Assembly (NCBI RefSeq): GCF_001399455.2
Contig: NZ_LLEI02000032.1
Location: 62,001-126,000 of the forward strand
Length of the DNA: 64,000 nt
Direction of reading: 5' to 3'
Origin: Vibrio bivalvicida
Lineage (GTDB): Bacteria > Pseudomonadota > Gammaproteobacteria > Enterobacterales > Vibrionaceae
Part shown: positions 63,033-64,000 of the stretch, one piece after another
Numbering within the stretch: position 1 is the stretch's first letter
Layout: each line of letters begins with the position of its first letter
Position numbers and translations under genes: made by a program
The notes under the pieces: model-generated
Told to the model about the DNA's origin: nothing
Seen by the model: the letters and a program-made list of their open reading frames with translations, nothing else
The model's database searches: none

Positions 63033-63956
63033 ATGAACAATATCAAAACTCAATTACCATTTTGGCTTGCACTGACTATTTGCTTCACACCATTTGTGAC
63101 GTCCCCTACTGCGTTGGTTATTGGGTTCCTATTAGCGTCACTAGGCTTAGTTCCGACTCAATATAATCTTGCCAAAGTAACCAAGAAACTATTGGCCTAC
63201 TCGATCGTGGGCTTAGGTTTTGGTATACAATTTGAGCAGGCGTTAGCCGTTACCTCTGATGGGATTGGCATCATTATCGCAACGATTGTTGGCACACTGG
63301 TAATTGGCTGGTGGCTAGCGAAAGCACTAGGGTTAAATAGAGAGACGGGATATCTGATTTCATCGGGTACCGCGATCTGCGGCGGTAGTGCTATTGCGGC
63401 AGTCTCTCCGGCAATCAAAGCCAACGACGAGCAAATCGGCTTATCACTTGCTACCGTATTCGTCTTAAACTCTATTGCGCTATTTATCTTCCCTGTGACT
63501 GGTCACGCACTGAATCTTGATCAGCATACTTTCGGTACGTGGGCGGCAATTGCCATTCACGATACATCGTCTGTCGTTGGTGCTGCGTCTGCCTATGGTG
63601 AGGAAGCACTTACCACAGCAACAACACTTAAGTTGGCTCGCGCATTATGGATTATTCCTGTCGCGTTAATTAGCGCGTTTCTGTTTCGCAACGATTCAAA
63701 GAAGATTACGATTCCTTACTTCATTTTATTTTACTGCGTGGCCATTGCCGTCAGTGATTTAATGCCCCAATTTGAAGCCATTTATCAGGGGGTTTTTGAT
63801 ATAGCGAAACGAGCACTAGTGGTATGCTTGTTCTTGATTGGGTGCGGTATTTCCGTTGAGAAGCTAAAGTCTTCCGGACCTAAGCCCCTGATTTTTGGTG
63901 TCACTCTGTGGATTCTAATCTCTACGACATCTTTAGCTTGGATAACCCTCGCTTAA
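63033..63956 (+). CDS. YeiH-family putative membrane transporter (UPF0324, sulfate-exporter-like)
   Basis: 307 aa from the ATG at 63033 ([20 protein letters not shown]), preferred over an upstream in-frame ATG at 62946 because the intervening residues are not hydrophobic or conserved and overlap the terminator. About ten membrane helices. Family motif [23 protein letters not shown] is intact, as is [22 protein letters not shown]. The transport substrate is not proven in the family (sulfate and cysteine-related exporters have been proposed). The divergent yeiE-like LysR regulator normally found beside yeiH is not seen. Confidence 0.9.
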   Translation: MNNIKTQLPFWLALTICFTPFVTSPTALVIGFLLASLGLVPTQYNLAKVTKKLLAYSIVGLGFGIQFEQALAVTSDGIGIIIATIVGTLVIGWWLAKALGLNRETGYLISSGTAICGGSAIAAVSPAIKANDEQIGLSLATVFVLNSIALFIFPVTGHALNLDQHTFGTWAAIAIHDTSSVVGAASAYGEEALTTATTLKLARALWIIPVALISAFLFRNDSKKITIPYFILFYCVAIAVSDLMPQFEAIYQGVFDIAKRALVVCLFLIGCGISVEKLKSSGPKPLIFGVTLWILISTTSLAWITLA

Positions 63957-64000
63957 GCATCTTCAGTTTTACACTGCTGCTTTTTGCGCTTGCTCGTCTT

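Noticed and set aside
63953..64000. End of a minus-strand gene at the right edge
   Set aside because: Two minus-strand frames could end here, one with tail DEQAQKAAV (stop at 63969) and one ending at 63953. With fewer than 50 bases visible I cannot decide whether either is real.
1..64000. Mobile elements, prophage or integron
   Set aside because: No transposase, integrase, phage structural gene, attC-like array or flanking direct repeats were seen; gene order is that of a Vibrio core chromosome.

Overview
The window reads as chromosomal core DNA of a marine gammaproteobacterium of the genus Vibrio. This rests on gene content and order: a CARF-nuclease-fold protein, then fadR (with the Vibrio-specific insertion), nhaB, dsbB, ftsK, lrp and ald, then yfbV/ackA-pta, a glutathionyl-hydroquinone reductase and oppABCDF, then a volA-fadL pair, and a ybaZ-ybaY-tesB neighbourhood. 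I see no prophage, insertion sequence, integron, tRNA, rRNA or CRISPR array. Genes are densely packed and most operons end in clear stem-loop terminators.

Layout. 1-9.8 kb holds the end of a chemoreceptor, the CARF/PD-(D/E)XK protein, FadR, NhaB with a long structured leader, DsbB, FtsK and Lrp. 9.9-16.6 kb is central metabolism: alanine dehydrogenase, YfbV, the acetate node AckA/Pta, and a Xi-class GST. 16.7-22.4 kb is the opp oligopeptide importer, whose 3' UTR contains a convincing OppZ-type sRNA that is complementary to the oppB leader of the same operon. 23-26.6 kb is a surface lysophospholipase (VolA) translationally coupled to a FadL-type porin. 26.7-29 kb is an unknown NHL-repeat protein with a small helical partner. 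29-34.7 kb encodes a MacAB/TolC-like efflux system with two permeases. 34.8-42.2 kb is a copper/silver export operon (small Cys/Met/His protein, CusC-, CusB- and CusA-like proteins, cupredoxin) driven by a textbook MerR/CueR-type promoter with a 19-bp spacer.

42.2-63.9 kb is more mixed. It has a three-domain ACP-fatty acyl AMP ligase-acyltransferase protein, a periplasmic solute-binding protein, an S9 peptidase lipoprotein, a secreted alpha/beta hydrolase with a chitin-binding-like tail, the SRP RNA gene ffs with its own promoter and terminator, a sensor diguanylate cyclase, an ATL DNA-repair protein, YbaY, TesB, a YHYH lipoprotein, a cysteine synthase/desulfhydrase-like enzyme divergent from an Lrp-family regulator, a DUF1244 protein, a Tim44-domain protein, a TetR regulator followed by an MFS-acyltransferase fusion, and a YeiH-type transporter.

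A common thread is lipid and fatty-acid handling: FadR, VolA, FadL, ACP-FAAL-PlsC, TesB and MFS-PlsC. The most rewarding observations are the OppZ/oppB complementarity, the tandem CusF fusion on CusB with one degenerate copper site, the structured nhaB leader, the stand-alone CARF-type nuclease, the ACP-FAAL-PlsC fusion, and the twin palindromes upstream of the secreted hydrolase. Everything here is by eye; no database search was run.
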